A DNA stretch of 64,000 nt from Flavobacterium ardleyense (GTDB taxonomy: Bacteria > Bacteroidota > Bacteroidia > Flavobacteriales > Flavobacteriaceae), in NCBI RefSeq assembly GCF_033547075.1, contig NZ_CP137891.1, positions 372,001 to 436,000 on the forward strand. Direction: 5' to 3'. Under the pieces are notes generated by a model. The model saw only the letters and a program-made list of their open reading frames with translations. It had not been told where the DNA came from and searched no databases. Shown one piece after another: positions 37,485 through 46,303 of the stretch. Position 1 is the stretch's first letter, and every line of letters starts with the position of its first letter. Both the position numbers and the translations under genes were made by a program.

Positions 37485-37970
37485 CTAATGTTCCATTTTA
37501 AGAATCACCGGAAGTATAAACTGCGTCTTTACTGGAGTCCCACGCTTTAATGCTGGGTGAATTTTGGGAAAATCGATCAGTCGGTGGCGCAAAATACTAT
37601 CTATTTTGATGGTGTCATAGGCGATGCTATCCTTCGGAAAATGGGGTTCAAATTTGATGGTCGAGTCTGGGAAAACCGTAACTTTTACTTCAATAGTGTC
37701 GAGTTCCGGATACAAAACCGACAGTGTATCGAAATTGAGTTTGTGCTGAATAGTTTGAGTGAGGAATTCGAAAAAACACTGTCGCTGCAACGCTTCATCG
37801 TCAATTGTTTCACAATTTGGAACCGATGGAAATTCGTCTACTTCGTTCCAATTAATACTTTGAAGCTCTTCTTTAAGCAACTTTTCTTTGTTAGGCACCT
37901 TATTGCCTGCAAAATCGCAGGAGCAAAAAAGCAAGGCAAAAGCGATAATTGAAAGATATTTTTTTCTCAT
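37485..37970 (-). CDS. Lipoprotein with a TonB C-terminal-like segment
   Basis: The 161-residue product has a lipoprotein signal (KKYLSIIAFALLFCSC, acylated Cys at about 18). The C-terminal part LIDFPKIHPALKRGTPVKTQFILPVIL resembles the end of TonB C-terminal domains (PAlkrGxPVxxxFxxPI). The middle is acidic (NWNEVDEFPSVPNCETIDDEALQRQCFFEF). Relatives in Flavobacteriaceae are hypothetical proteins with this TonB-like end. A role in envelope signalling or TonB-type interaction is inferred, not shown. Confidence 0.65.
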   Translation of the reverse strand: MRKKYLSIIAFALLFCSCDFAGNKVPNKEKLLKEELQSINWNEVDEFPSVPNCETIDDEALQRQCFFEFLTQTIQHKLNFDTLSVLYPELDTIEVKVTVFPDSTIKFEPHFPKDSIAYDTIKIDSILRHRLIDFPKIHPALKRGTPVKTQFILPVILKMEH

Positions 37971-38048
37971 ATTGTCGTGTCAGAAAAAACACTTTTGTAT
38001 CTTTAAAAATACAAATTTTAATTGCCAAAAGTACTAAAAATAAATTTT

Positions 38049-38549
38049 ATGGATTTACTTCTAATTGTTCTTGGTTTTTGTTGCCTAATTACTGGGATTG
38101 CGGGCAGTATTCTACCGGTAATTCCCGGAACTCCATTAGCGTGGATTGGACTTTTGTTGCTGTACTTGGCACCATCAATTCCGATGAATTATTGGGTTTT
38201 GGGCATCACTCTAGCAGTTGCACTAACAGTTGCGATTCTAGAATACGTAGTTCCCGCAAAGGGAACGAGACGGTATGGAGGTACAAAATATGGTATTTGG
38301 GGCACCAATATCGGCCTTGTACTAGGTTTGATTGCTCCTATTCCATTTGGAGTGATCATTGGCCCCTTTATAGGAGCTTTTGTTGGGGAATTTGTTTTTT
38401 CTAAGCAAAGCCATACCAATTCTTTTAAAGCAGCTACGGGGTCATTTATTGGATTTTTGGCATCAGCATTTATCCAATTTCTGGTTTGTGTGATTTTCTT
38501 GGGGATTTTTATTGGTGTGGTGTGGGATTACAGGGAGATTCTGTTTTAA
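38049..38549 (+). CDS. DUF456 family membrane protein
   Basis: This is a small polytopic membrane protein of 166 residues. The repeated hydrophobic segments with Gly-rich turns LIVLGFCCLITGIAGSILPVIPGTPLAWIGLLLLYL and GLVLGLIAPIPFGVIIGPFIGAFVGEF are typical of DUF456. The ATG at 38049 is preferred over an upstream TTG; a near-consensus TATCTTTA lies about 45 bases before it. Function unknown. The downstream stretch 38550-38735 is empty. Confidence 0.82.
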   Translation: MDLLLIVLGFCCLITGIAGSILPVIPGTPLAWIGLLLLYLAPSIPMNYWVLGITLAVALTVAILEYVVPAKGTRRYGGTKYGIWGTNIGLVLGLIAPIPFGVIIGPFIGAFVGEFVFSKQSHTNSFKAATGSFIGFLASAFIQFLVCVIFLGIFIGVVWDYREILF

Positions 38550-38737
38550 GACTTAGTCCACCGCCTTTAAATGCTTTGGTATTATTATGCTTGCTCGTAA
38601 TTTTGATGGTAGTACGAGTTGTATGCTTGGAATAGCAACTTCATAGAAAAAACAATCTTAATTCTTAATTTGCACAACTTCTTGGGGACATAATCTTTTG
38701 ACATACATAGAGTGAAAGTTGCTTAAATTAAAAAAAG

Positions 38738-38765
38738 CACTTCAATTTTGAAGTGCTTTTGTAAA
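38738..38765 (-). terminator. Terminator of tRNA-Asp copy 1
   Basis: On the minus strand AAGCACTTCA pairs with TGAAGTGCTT and is followed by Ts, six to eight bases after the tRNA end. Confidence 0.85.
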
Positions 38766-38771
38766 AAGTAG

Positions 38772-38845
38772 CGGTCTGGACGGGACTCGAACCCGCGACC
38801 CCATGCGTGACAGGCATGTATTCTAACCAACTGAACTACCAAACC
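38772..38845 (-). tRNA. tRNA-Asp (anticodon GUC), copy 1
   Basis: Acceptor arms GGTTTGG and CCAGACC, D arm TAGTTCAGTTGGTTAGAATA, anticodon arm CATGC-CTGTCAC-GCATG (GTC) and T arm GCGGGTTCGAGTCCCGT give a standard 74-base tRNA without encoded CCA. A second copy of the same tRNA lies at 39050-39123. It has its own TATATTTG box at 38865-38872. Confidence 0.96.
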
Positions 38846-38864
38846 TACTATATTTCTGCGAGTG

Positions 38865-38872
38865 CAAATATA
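38865..38872 (-). promoter_or_regulatory. -7 box of tRNA-Asp copy 1
   Basis: The minus strand reads TATATTTG, 19 bases before the mature tRNA 5' end. Confidence 0.6.
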
Positions 38873-38905
38873 CTACACTTTTTAGATATCCAATCATTTA
38901 AAATC

Positions 38906-38972
38906 AAAAAAGCCATCCACAAAGTGGAAAGCTTTTCATTGGTTTAACTACTAAACCGGCCCATCTCTGGGC
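38906..38972 (-). ncRNA. Three consecutive hairpins between the tRNA-Asp genes
   Basis: On the minus strand three stems follow each other: GCCCA-GAGA-TGGGC (38972 to 38959), GGTTTA-GTAGT-TAAACC (38957 to 38941) and a terminator-like AAAGC...CCAC-TTT-GTGG...GGCTTTTTT (38936 to 38906). GGTTTAGTAGTT resembles the tRNA-Asp 5' end GGTTTGGTAGTT, so this may be a decayed third tRNA or a small RNA. No promoter box was found directly upstream. Confidence 0.25.
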
Positions 38973-39007
38973 AAAACAACACAACTACTTTTGGTGCTTA
39001 TATTGGG

Positions 39008-39040
39008 CAAAAAAGCACCTCATTTCTGAAGTGCTTCTAC
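39008..39040 (-). terminator. Terminator of tRNA-Asp copy 2
   Basis: On the minus strand AAGCACTTCA pairs with TGAGGTGCTT and is followed by six Ts. Confidence 0.8.
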
Positions 39041-39049
39041 TCAATTTAG

Positions 39050-39123
39050 CGGTCTGGACGGGACTCGAACCCGCGACCCCATGCGTGACAGGCATGTATT
39101 CTAACCAACTGAACTACCAAACC
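39050..39123 (-). tRNA. tRNA-Asp (anticodon GUC), copy 2
   Basis: The mature tRNA sequence is identical to the copy at 38772-38845, with the same GTC anticodon loop. It has its own promoter box at 39143-39150 and its own terminator, so the two copies are separate units, not one primary transcript. Confidence 0.96.
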
Positions 39124-39142
39124 AACTGCCTTATTGCGAGTG

Positions 39143-39150
39143 CAAATATA
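39143..39150 (-). promoter_or_regulatory. -7 box of tRNA-Asp copy 2
   Basis: The minus strand reads TATATTTG in the same context (GCGAGTGCAAATATA on the plus strand) as for copy 1. Confidence 0.6.
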
Positions 39151-39210
39151 GGACTCTTTTTGATTTGCGCAATACCTTTTGACACTTATTTTTAAAAAAC
39201 TTTTGCTCTA

Positions 39211-40137
39211 TTATTTAAACCGCTGTTTTTCTACTAGATAGGTGGTCATTATTTTTTCAAAATTTTCTGAAACCGATACAGGAACGTACTTAATTTGATT
39301 TTGCGCACATCGCATCTCTACCTCTTTAAAGTAACTGCTAACTCTTTTCTCATATTCGTCCTTTATTGAATCGGAATATAAGTCAATGGTTTCGCCAGAT
39401 TCCAAGTCAATGAACTTTCGAGGAGCGCTATCAAAATCGAAGTTCATTTCGGTTTCTTTGTCATATACATGAAATACAACTACTTTGTGCTTATTGTGCT
39501 TTAGATGCTGCAAAGCATTGAAGAGTGCCTCTTGATCTCCTGACTGAAACATATCTGTAAAAAGTACTATCATCGAACGTCTGTGAATCTTTTCGGCAAT
39601 AAGATGTAAATACTTGGTAGTATCTGTTTGCTTTGTTTCTTTGGGCGTATCAAGAAGTTTCTCTAGCTGATCCAGCAACATTCGGTGCTGCCTGCCACTT
39701 CCTTTTTCGGATGCGTAGAATTCGTACGAGTCACTATAAATACTTAGTCCAACAGCGTCTCTCTGTCTTTTAAGTAAATTCATCAATACTGCTGAAGCCA
39801 AAGCCGAAAATCCAATTTTCGATTTAAAGAATTGATCATTCTTACCTAACTTTGGGTAGTGCATTGACGAAGAATTGTCAATTATTAAATGGCACCGTAA
39901 ATTGGTTTCTTCTTCAAAGCGTTTAGAATATAATCTATCCGTACGAGCATACAATTTCCAATCAATATGCTTTGTGCTTTCGCCAGCATTGTAAACCTTA
40001 TGCTCCGCAAATTCTGCAGAAAAGCCGTGAAATGGACTTTTGTGCATTCCAGAAATAAATCCTTCGACAACCTGATTTGCTAATAGCTCTAAATGTTCAA
40101 ATTGTGAAACGGTCTGTATTTGTGATTCGATTTTCAT
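39211..40137 (-). CDS. DUF58 domain protein
   Basis: The 308-residue cytosolic protein carries the DUF58 signature FSAEFAEHKVYNAGESTKHIDWKLYARTDRLYSKRFEEETN and then a vWA-like core with a MIDAS-type motif, LIIDNSSSMHYP, and later VLFTDMFQSGDQ. DUF58 proteins are often encoded with MoxR ATPases and take part in assembling or folding metal-dependent complexes; no MoxR gene lies within this window. A TATATTTG box only six bases before the ATG suggests a leaderless message. Confidence 0.88.
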   Translation of the reverse strand: MKIESQIQTVSQFEHLELLANQVVEGFISGMHKSPFHGFSAEFAEHKVYNAGESTKHIDWKLYARTDRLYSKRFEEETNLRCHLIIDNSSSMHYPKLGKNDQFFKSKIGFSALASAVLMNLLKRQRDAVGLSIYSDSYEFYASEKGSGRQHRMLLDQLEKLLDTPKETKQTDTTKYLHLIAEKIHRRSMIVLFTDMFQSGDQEALFNALQHLKHNKHKVVVFHVYDKETEMNFDFDSAPRKFIDLESGETIDLYSDSIKDEYEKRVSSYFKEVEMRCAQNQIKYVPVSVSENFEKIMTTYLVEKQRFK

Positions 40138-40142
40138 ATATC

Positions 40143-40150
40143 CAAATATA
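40143..40150 (-). promoter_or_regulatory. -7 box of the DUF58 gene, very close to its ATG
   Basis: The minus strand reads TATATTTG and ends six bases before the ATG at 40137. With a normal initiation distance the mRNA would have almost no 5' leader. Confidence 0.45.
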
Positions 40151-40199
40151 AGCAGATAAAACTAATGTGTCTGTGACTGCAGTTGAAATTATAAGGCAA

Positions 40200-40232
40200 A
40201 AAAAATGCCCAACATTTGTCGGACATTTTTAA
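40200..40232 (-). terminator. Terminator after trxA
   Basis: On the minus strand AAATGTCC and GGGCATTT form an imperfect stem followed by a T run. Confidence 0.55.
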
Positions 40233-40249
40233 ATCTTATATGAGATGAA

Positions 40250-40567
40250 TTACAACGCTGAAGTAATTGAATCTGCATAGGTTTGTTTTGGAGAAACTCC
40301 AACGTGCTTCTGAACAACCTCACCGTTTTTGAAAACTAAAACAGTTGGAATATTTCTTACACCATATTTTGCAGCAAATTCTTGATTAGCATCTACGTCT
40401 AACTTTCCTACTACAGCTTTTCCTTCAAATTCAGAACTTATTTCATCAATGATTGGACCTACCATTCTACATGGACCGCACCAAGCTGCCCAAAAATCTA
40501 CTAATACTGGTTTGTCTGATTTTAATACTAATTCTTCAAAATTTGCATCTGTTATTTCTAATGCCAT
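40250..40567 (-). CDS. trxA: Thioredoxin
   Basis: This cytosolic thiol-disulfide reductant is reduced by thioredoxin reductase. The active site is WAAWCGPCRMVGPIIDEIS, with the cis-Pro segment VRNIPTVLVFKNGE. The length of 105 residues is exactly that of classical thioredoxin. It has a TAAATTTG box upstream and its own terminator, and it lies just downstream of dnaE on the same strand. Confidence 0.96.
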   Translation of the reverse strand: MALEITDANFEELVLKSDKPVLVDFWAAWCGPCRMVGPIIDEISSEFEGKAVVGKLDVDANQEFAAKYGVRNIPTVLVFKNGEVVQKHVGVSPKQTYADSITSAL

Positions 40568-40607
40568 AATTATTATTTTTTTAAAGTTAATTGTCGTTTG
40601 AAAGAAA

Positions 40608-40615
40608 CAAATTTA
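40608..40615 (-). promoter_or_regulatory. -7 box of trxA
   Basis: The minus strand reads TAAATTTG, 40 bases before the trxA ATG. Confidence 0.5.
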
Positions 40616-40720
40616 AGGAATATATTCTACTATTCTGTTAATAAAATCCATATGGCCTTCTTAAATTAAGCTTCATAAATAATTTTACTAGATAAATTTT
40701 AGCATCCTGATGATCATTAT

Positions 40721-43700
40721 CTAGTTCAATTTATACTTAATGTCCTCTTTTTCAAGCGCAGCCAAAAGTGGCTCACAAATTTTTACTTTTAAAAATCTGC
40801 TAGGCATTGGCAGTGAGGTTACAATTTTTACAGTTTCGACTGCCTCCATACTTTCAACAAAATTTAACTCTGTTTCTACCTCACCATCCTCGGTAATATC
40901 TTCAAAGATTAATGATTCATCATCATCGCTTTCATCACCCATTGTCGCAGCAACAAGTTCTGGAACAACAGCTGTAACGGCAGTTTTTTCTTCGGGTGTA
41001 ATCTGCTCGAGCTCCATCACATCAAATGAAACTGGCAAATCGCCTCTAAATGTTTGCAGAATAGCACCTAAATCGTGAATAAAAGTCGAATTTAACTGCT
41101 CAATATTAAGGTTCAATGTTAGCTTTTTTGCCTGAGACTCTAATAAATCTTGAAGCTGACAAATCTCTGTAAAAGAAATTCTAGGATCTGACATTTTTCC
41201 TGTTTCTTTATTTGCCCAACCTGGTTTGACGTTTATCTTGCAAAATATAAAATTCTTTGCCACAAGGAAATGCCTAAACTTGAGATACTCTTCACCAAAA
41301 ATGCTGAAATCTTGACTATCATCAAAACCTTCGACTGTAAACTTTGCCCAATCTTTTCCGTTCTTACTAGTTAGATATTGAACAGAACTCACCACGCCCG
41401 CAACTTGTAAAGATTTTCCGACGTGTGGCCCCAAATCTGAAAATGAACTTAATTTATCTTTACAGAAATGTTTAATCTCGTATCGGAAGTCATCCAGCGG
41501 ATGTCCAGATATATAGATTCCCACAACTTCTTTTTCTCTAGCGAGCTTTTCCATTGCGCTCCACTCCTCACACGGCGGCACAATTGGCTCAGGAATCTGC
41601 ACATCACTCGACTCTCCAAATAAACTTACTTGAGCAGAATTTTCATTCTCCTGGAACTTCGCTCCATATTTCACCGCTTTTTCCAAGAAAGTAATTCCAT
41701 CACCTTCATTATGGAAATATTGGGCTCTGTGAGTATCTTCAAAAGAATCAAATCCTCCGGCAAGGACTAGATTTTCGAAAGCTTTTTTATTAGCTGCTCG
41801 CAAATCGACTCTTTTGGTTAGATCAAAAACGGACTTATATCTTCCCGCCTGACGGGTTTTGACAATTGTTTCTACAGCGCCCATCCCGACACCCTTGACC
41901 GCACCCATTCCAAAACGAATAGCATTATTTTCGTTTACAGTAAATTTATAAATAGATTCATTAACATCTGGCGCCAAAACTTCAAGTCCCATTCTTTTGC
42001 ACTCTTGCATAAAAAAAGTGACTTGCTTGATGTCATTCATATTGTTTGAAAGAACCGCCGCCATATATTCTTCAGGATAATTTGCTTTTAAATATGCCGT
42101 TTGATACGCAATCCACGCATAACAGGTGGAGTGCGATTTGTTAAATGCATATTCAGCGAAAGCTTCCCAATCTTTCCAAATCTTCTCTAATTTCTCTTTT
42201 GAATGACCTTTTTCTGCTGCCTGATTGATAAATTTAGGTTTCATTTTATCAAGGACATCTCGTTGCTTTTTACCCATTGCTTTACGCAAAACGTCGGCAT
42301 CACCTTTAGAGAAATCAGCCAATTTTTGAGACAAGAGCATTACCTGCTCTTGGTAAACGGTAATTCCGTATGTTTCTTTTAGTAATTCTTCACAGGCATC
42401 AAGATCATAGACAATTTCCTCTTCGCCGTTTTTACGTTTAATAAAACTGGGAATATAGGCAATTGGACCTGGACGATAAAGCGCATTCATGGCAATAAGG
42501 TCATCAAAAGTCGTAGGCTTTAACTCCTTCATATACTTCTGCATCCCTGGAGATTCATACTGAAAGATCCCCACAGTCTCACCGCGCTGGAATAGTTCGT
42601 AGGTTTTTACATCATCAATCGGGAACTCATCAGGATCTAGAAGCACTCCTGTTCTATATTGAATTAGCTTTACACTATCCTTAATTAGCGTCAAAGTTTT
42701 TAGACCCAAGAAGTCCATTTTTAAAAGCCCAGCGCTTTCTACTACCGAGTTATCGAATTGCGTGACATATAAACTTGAATCTTTGGCTGTAGCCACAGGT
42801 ACAAAATTTGTAATATCGCTTGGAGTGATAATTACACCACAAGCGTGAATACCAGTATTTCGTAGATTACCCTCAAGCACCTGCGCCTGCATCAGCATTT
42901 CGCCGCCAAGGCTATCTTCATTTGCCACCGCAATCAATTCGACGATGCGTTCAAATTCCTCTGGACGCATTACTTTTTTGATTGCAAACAAATCTTCTTT
43001 AAAGAATCGAGCAAGACTCCACTTACTAGGCATCATACCTGGAATAAGTTTAGCAATCTTGTCCGCTTCAAATAGAGGCAGATCCAATACTCTGGAAGTG
43101 TCTCGAATAGCCGACTTTGTTGCCATTCGACCGTAGGTAATAATCTGAGCTACTTGTTTTGAACCATATTTCTCGATCACATAATCCATAACTTTACTAC
43201 GACCTTCATCGTCAAAGTCAATATCGATATCGGGAAGCGAAACCCTGTCAGGATTCAAAAACCTCTCAAAAAGCAGGTTGTATTTCAGCGGGTCAATATT
43301 GGTTATTTTCAGGCAATATGCAACAACTGATCCTGCTGCAGATCCACGACCGGGACCAACTGACACATCCATCGCCCTTGCCGCAGCAATAAAGTCTTGT
43401 ACAATTAGAAAATAACCCGGGTATCCTGAATTTCGAATCGTCAATAATTCAAAATCAAGTCGTTCTCGAATTTCATCGGTTATAATTCCGTAACGTTTTT
43501 CTGCACCTTGATAGGTAAGAAATTCTAAGTATTTATTTTCACCTCTTACGCCTCCATCGACTGCATCTTCGGCAACAAAAAACTCTTCAGGAATATCAAA
43601 TTTAGGAAGCAAAACTTCGCGAGCAAGACTATAAATTTCAATCTTATCTACAATTTCGGAAAGGTTAAGAATCGCTTCAGGAATATCCTGAAACAACTCT

Positions 43701-45295
43701 TTCATCTGATCCGGAGACTTAAAGTAATATTCTTGATTTGGTAATCCAAATCTATAACCTCGACCACGACCAATTGGCGTTGCCTGTTTTTCACCATCAC
43801 GTACGCATAATAAAATGTCGTGTGCGTTGGCATTTTCTTTTTCTAAGTAGTAAGTATTATTGGTCGCAACAATTTTGATGTCGTGGCTTTCGGCTAGCGA
43901 AATCAAACTTTCGTTGACACGATTTTCGTCTTCCTGATTGTGACGCATAATCTCGACATACAAATCATCTTCAAAAGTATCTTTCCACCAGAGCAATGCT
44001 TCTTCAGCTTGACTTTCACCCATATTTAGAAGCTTACTTGGCACTTCTCCATATAAATTTCCAGTCAATACAATCAAATCTTCTTTGTATTGCTCTATAA
44101 CTTTCTTGTCTATTCTAGGAACATAATAAAAACCTTGTGTAAATGCGATGGACGACATTTTGGCCAAATTATGATAGCCTTTTTTATTTTTTGCCAAGAA
44201 CACAACCTGATATCCGTTATCTTTTCGGCTTTTATCTAAATGATCTTCACAGACAAAAAACTCACAACCAACAATAGGTTTCATTTCAATAGCTGTTGGC
44301 TCTTCACCATTTGCTAATGAAACTTTATTTTTCGCATCAGCCGTTTTGTTATAATTTAGAATATCTCGCACAAAGTGAAATGCTCCCATAAGATTGGCGT
44401 GATCTGTCATTGCCACCGCAGGCATTTTAAATTTTGCAGCAGCAGCCACAAGCGCGGGAACACTGATGGTTGATTGCAAAACCGAAAACTGCGTATGGTT
44501 ATGAAGATGCACAAAACTAGCCTCTTGTAGTGCTTCGATCGTTTCTTTATCTTCTGTAACAACAGTCGATGAAGCTTGAGATTTCGCCAAACGAGCTCTA
44601 ATTGTATCAGAAGCTTTCTTAAGATTCGTTGGTTTTAGTCCAACTAATTTTATTTCAGAAGGATTGACTCTCAAGAAATTATTAAAATAATCTGCAGTGA
44701 CCTGAAGTTGCTCTTTTGTAAAAATCTGCCGTCGAATCAGCTCCAAGAAACATCTTGTAGTCGCTTCCACATCGGCAACGGCATTATGGGCTTCACCAAA
44801 AGGCTGACCAAAGAGGTATTGATGTAGTTCGGTCAGAGTTGGCAATTTAAATTTTCCTCCTCTACCTCCTGGAAGTTTTAGAAGTCCGGCCGTAACTTCC
44901 GTACAAGTATCAAGCACTGCCATCGTAGAAAGTGGCGATGCCATTGCAGCACGATGAAATTCACAACCCATAATATTAAGGTCGAAATTCACATTTTGTC
45001 CTACCACAAATTTAGCTTTGGCCAATGCAGCATTAAATTTCTCCAACACAACATCAAGCGGAAAACCTTTCTCGTCAGCAAGTTCTGTAGATATACCGTG
45101 AATTCTTTCGGCATCATAAGGAATATTAAAACCATTTGGCTTAACCAGATAATCCTGATGTTCGACTAAATTCCCCATCTCATCGTGCAACTGCCAAGCA
45201 ATCTGAATACAACGTGGCCAGTTATTTACATCAGTAATTGGCGCATCCCAACGTTTAGGTAATCCGGTAGTTTCTGTGTCAAAAATTATATACAT
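40721..45295 (-). CDS. dnaE: DNA polymerase III alpha subunit with fused proofreading exonuclease
   Basis: This is the replicative polymerase, 1524 residues, much longer than the 1160 of E. coli DnaE. The N-terminal 180 residues form a DEDDh exonuclease: YIIFDTETTGLP, VVGQNVNFDLNIMG and EAHNAVADVEAT. A PHP domain starts near residue 263 (HLHNHTQFSVLQS...AMTDHANLMGA). The polymerase site PDIDIDFDDEGR is near 688-699, with GPGRGSAAGS before it. The helix-hairpin-helix, OB and tail regions follow. So proofreading is probably carried on the same chain, as commonly seen in Bacteroidota. A TAATTTTG box abuts the ATG. Confidence 0.96.
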   Translation of the reverse strand: MYIIFDTETTGLPKRWDAPITDVNNWPRCIQIAWQLHDEMGNLVEHQDYLVKPNGFNIPYDAERIHGISTELADEKGFPLDVVLEKFNAALAKAKFVVGQNVNFDLNIMGCEFHRAAMASPLSTMAVLDTCTEVTAGLLKLPGGRGGKFKLPTLTELHQYLFGQPFGEAHNAVADVEATTRCFLELIRRQIFTKEQLQVTADYFNNFLRVNPSEIKLVGLKPTNLKKASDTIRARLAKSQASSTVVTEDKETIEALQEASFVHLHNHTQFSVLQSTISVPALVAAAAKFKMPAVAMTDHANLMGAFHFVRDILNYNKTADAKNKVSLANGEEPTAIEMKPIVGCEFFVCEDHLDKSRKDNGYQVVFLAKNKKGYHNLAKMSSIAFTQGFYYVPRIDKKVIEQYKEDLIVLTGNLYGEVPSKLLNMGESQAEEALLWWKDTFEDDLYVEIMRHNQEDENRVNESLISLAESHDIKIVATNNTYYLEKENANAHDILLCVRDGEKQATPIGRGRGYRFGLPNQEYYFKSPDQMKELFQDIPEAILNLSEIVDKIEIYSLAREVLLPKFDIPEEFFVAEDAVDGGVRGENKYLEFLTYQGAEKRYGIITDEIRERLDFELLTIRNSGYPGYFLIVQDFIAAARAMDVSVGPGRGSAAGSVVAYCLKITNIDPLKYNLLFERFLNPDRVSLPDIDIDFDDEGRSKVMDYVIEKYGSKQVAQIITYGRMATKSAIRDTSRVLDLPLFEADKIAKLIPGMMPSKWSLARFFKEDLFAIKKVMRPEEFERIVELIAVANEDSLGGEMLMQAQVLEGNLRNTGIHACGVIITPSDITNFVPVATAKDSSLYVTQFDNSVVESAGLLKMDFLGLKTLTLIKDSVKLIQYRTGVLLDPDEFPIDDVKTYELFQRGETVGIFQYESPGMQKYMKELKPTTFDDLIAMNALYRPGPIAYIPSFIKRKNGEEEIVYDLDACEELLKETYGITVYQEQVMLLSQKLADFSKGDADVLRKAMGKKQRDVLDKMKPKFINQAAEKGHSKEKLEKIWKDWEAFAEYAFNKSHSTCYAWIAYQTAYLKANYPEEYMAAVLSNNMNDIKQVTFFMQECKRMGLEVLAPDVNESIYKFTVNENNAIRFGMGAVKGVGMGAVETIVKTRQAGRYKSVFDLTKRVDLRAANKKAFENLVLAGGFDSFEDTHRAQYFHNEGDGITFLEKAVKYGAKFQENENSAQVSLFGESSDVQIPEPIVPPCEEWSAMEKLAREKEVVGIYISGHPLDDFRYEIKHFCKDKLSSFSDLGPHVGKSLQVAGVVSSVQYLTSKNGKDWAKFTVEGFDDSQDFSIFGEEYLKFRHFLVAKNFIFCKINVKPGWANKETGKMSDPRISFTEICQLQDLLESQAKKLTLNLNIEQLNSTFIHDLGAILQTFRGDLPVSFDVMELEQITPEEKTAVTAVVPELVAATMGDESDDDESLIFEDITEDGEVETELNFVESMEAVETVKIVTSLPMPSRFLKVKICEPLLAALEKEDIKYKLN

Positions 45296-45299
45296 AGGG

Positions 45300-45307
45300 C
45301 AAAATTA
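45300..45307 (-). promoter_or_regulatory. -7 box abutting the dnaE ATG
   Basis: The minus strand reads TAATTTTG and ends five bases before the dnaE ATG at 45295, which would give a leaderless or nearly leaderless mRNA. Confidence 0.45.
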
Positions 45308-45487
45308 CGAAAGGAAATTCAAAGATTGAAAGATTGAAAGATTTAAAAATTGCCTAGGAGGGGAATTTGCGCCGAGATAAAAAAGCCAAATAATCTAAAC
45401 AAGAAGAGGACTTGAAAAATGCGTAATAATAGCAAAGAAAGCGTAAAAAAAACTCGATTTTAGGAACAAGTATCATTTTTATAATTT

Positions 45488-45630
45488 TTTGGGCGAGACC
45501 GGCGCCAGAACTTTTCCGGAAACATTTAAAATTTTATGTGGCGCCGGTCGGGCTGTCCGTTCCCAATCTTTCTTGTAGCTTTCGCTGCGCAAAGCCACAA
45601 GAAAGGATTTTCTCTACCATCCCTCTCGCA
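45488..45630 (+). repeat. Family 1 dispersed repeat, copy e
   Basis: It starts TTGGGCGAGACCGGCGCC and ends CCATCCCTCTCGCA. The inner GGCGCC pair flanks the GTCGGGCTGTCC segment, and the stem is TTTCTTGTAGCTTT/AAAGCCACAAGAAA between CAATC and GGATTTT, so the hairpin differs in sequence from that of copies a-d. The remainder of 45308-45800 holds nothing recognisable. Confidence 0.75.
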
Positions 45631-45801
45631 GCAGATATGTCAAGATAGGTTAAATCAAATTGACTGTAGAATTGAAAATAGATGGCAAATTAAGAAACAA
45701 GAATAATATCTTAGTATTCATAATACTTTTAAATATAGTCTAGATAAAAGTGCTAAAATTACCAAATTCAACACTTACTCCCCAAATCATTTGTGCGCAA
45801 A

Positions 45802-46070
45802 CCATTCCCCTCCAACGGAGGGGTGCCCGAAGGGCGGGGTGGATGACCCAAGACGAGATGGATGACCCAAGGCGAGATGGATGACCCAAGACGAGATGGA
45901 TGACCCAAGACGAGATGGATGACCCAAGGCGAGATGGATGACCCAAGACGAGATGGATGACCCAAGGCGAGATGGATGACCCAAGGCGGGGTGGATGCCC
46001 GAAGGCGGGGTGGATGACCGAAGACGAGGTGGATGCCCGAAGGCGAGGTGGATGGCCCAAGGCGGGGTGG
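45802..46070. repeat. 19-bp tandem repeat next to the GC-rich hairpins
   Basis: About 12 head-to-tail copies of a 19-base unit, close to GATGACCCAAGACGAGATG, with AAGAC/AAGGC and GAGATG/GGGGTG variants, follow the reversed copy of the 5592-5633 element (45802-45842). Open frames across it in three frames give the artefactual peptide repeat GHPSRLGSSIS and are not real genes. Copies nearer 46000 are closer to the GC-rich element (GCCCGAAGGCGGGGTG), so the array probably grew from it. Confidence 0.85.
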
Positions 46071-46199
46071 GTGCGCACGACAAGCAATGCTCGCATATTA
46101 AAAAATCATCGCAATTAAAAATAGAAGCCATAACTAATTGCATTCCTTCGCACTCATAACCTTAGTTCGCAAAAAGACCATTCCCCTCACTTTACCCCA

Positions 46200-46232
46200 A
46201 AAAAAAACCATTCACATATATGAATGGTTTTA
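46200..46232 (-). terminator. Terminator of the RRM gene
   Basis: On the minus strand AACCATTCA pairs with TGAATGGTT around TATATG and is followed by nine Ts. Confidence 0.85.
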
Positions 46233-46303
46233 TACTATATATCGTAATGCTACAGAATAACCTTATAATATAGAATCGCGTTTGCGAAAAAATTGATTGT
46301 TAG

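Noticed and set aside
45840..46070. A possible CRISPR array
   Set aside because: The units are directly adjacent with no spacers and no cas gene is near, so it is a minisatellite.
45740..46143. Three overlapping minus-strand frames of 65-118 residues with the repeated motif GHPSRLGSSIS
   Set aside because: They are three readings of one 19-bp tandem repeat, have no start context and no family similarity.
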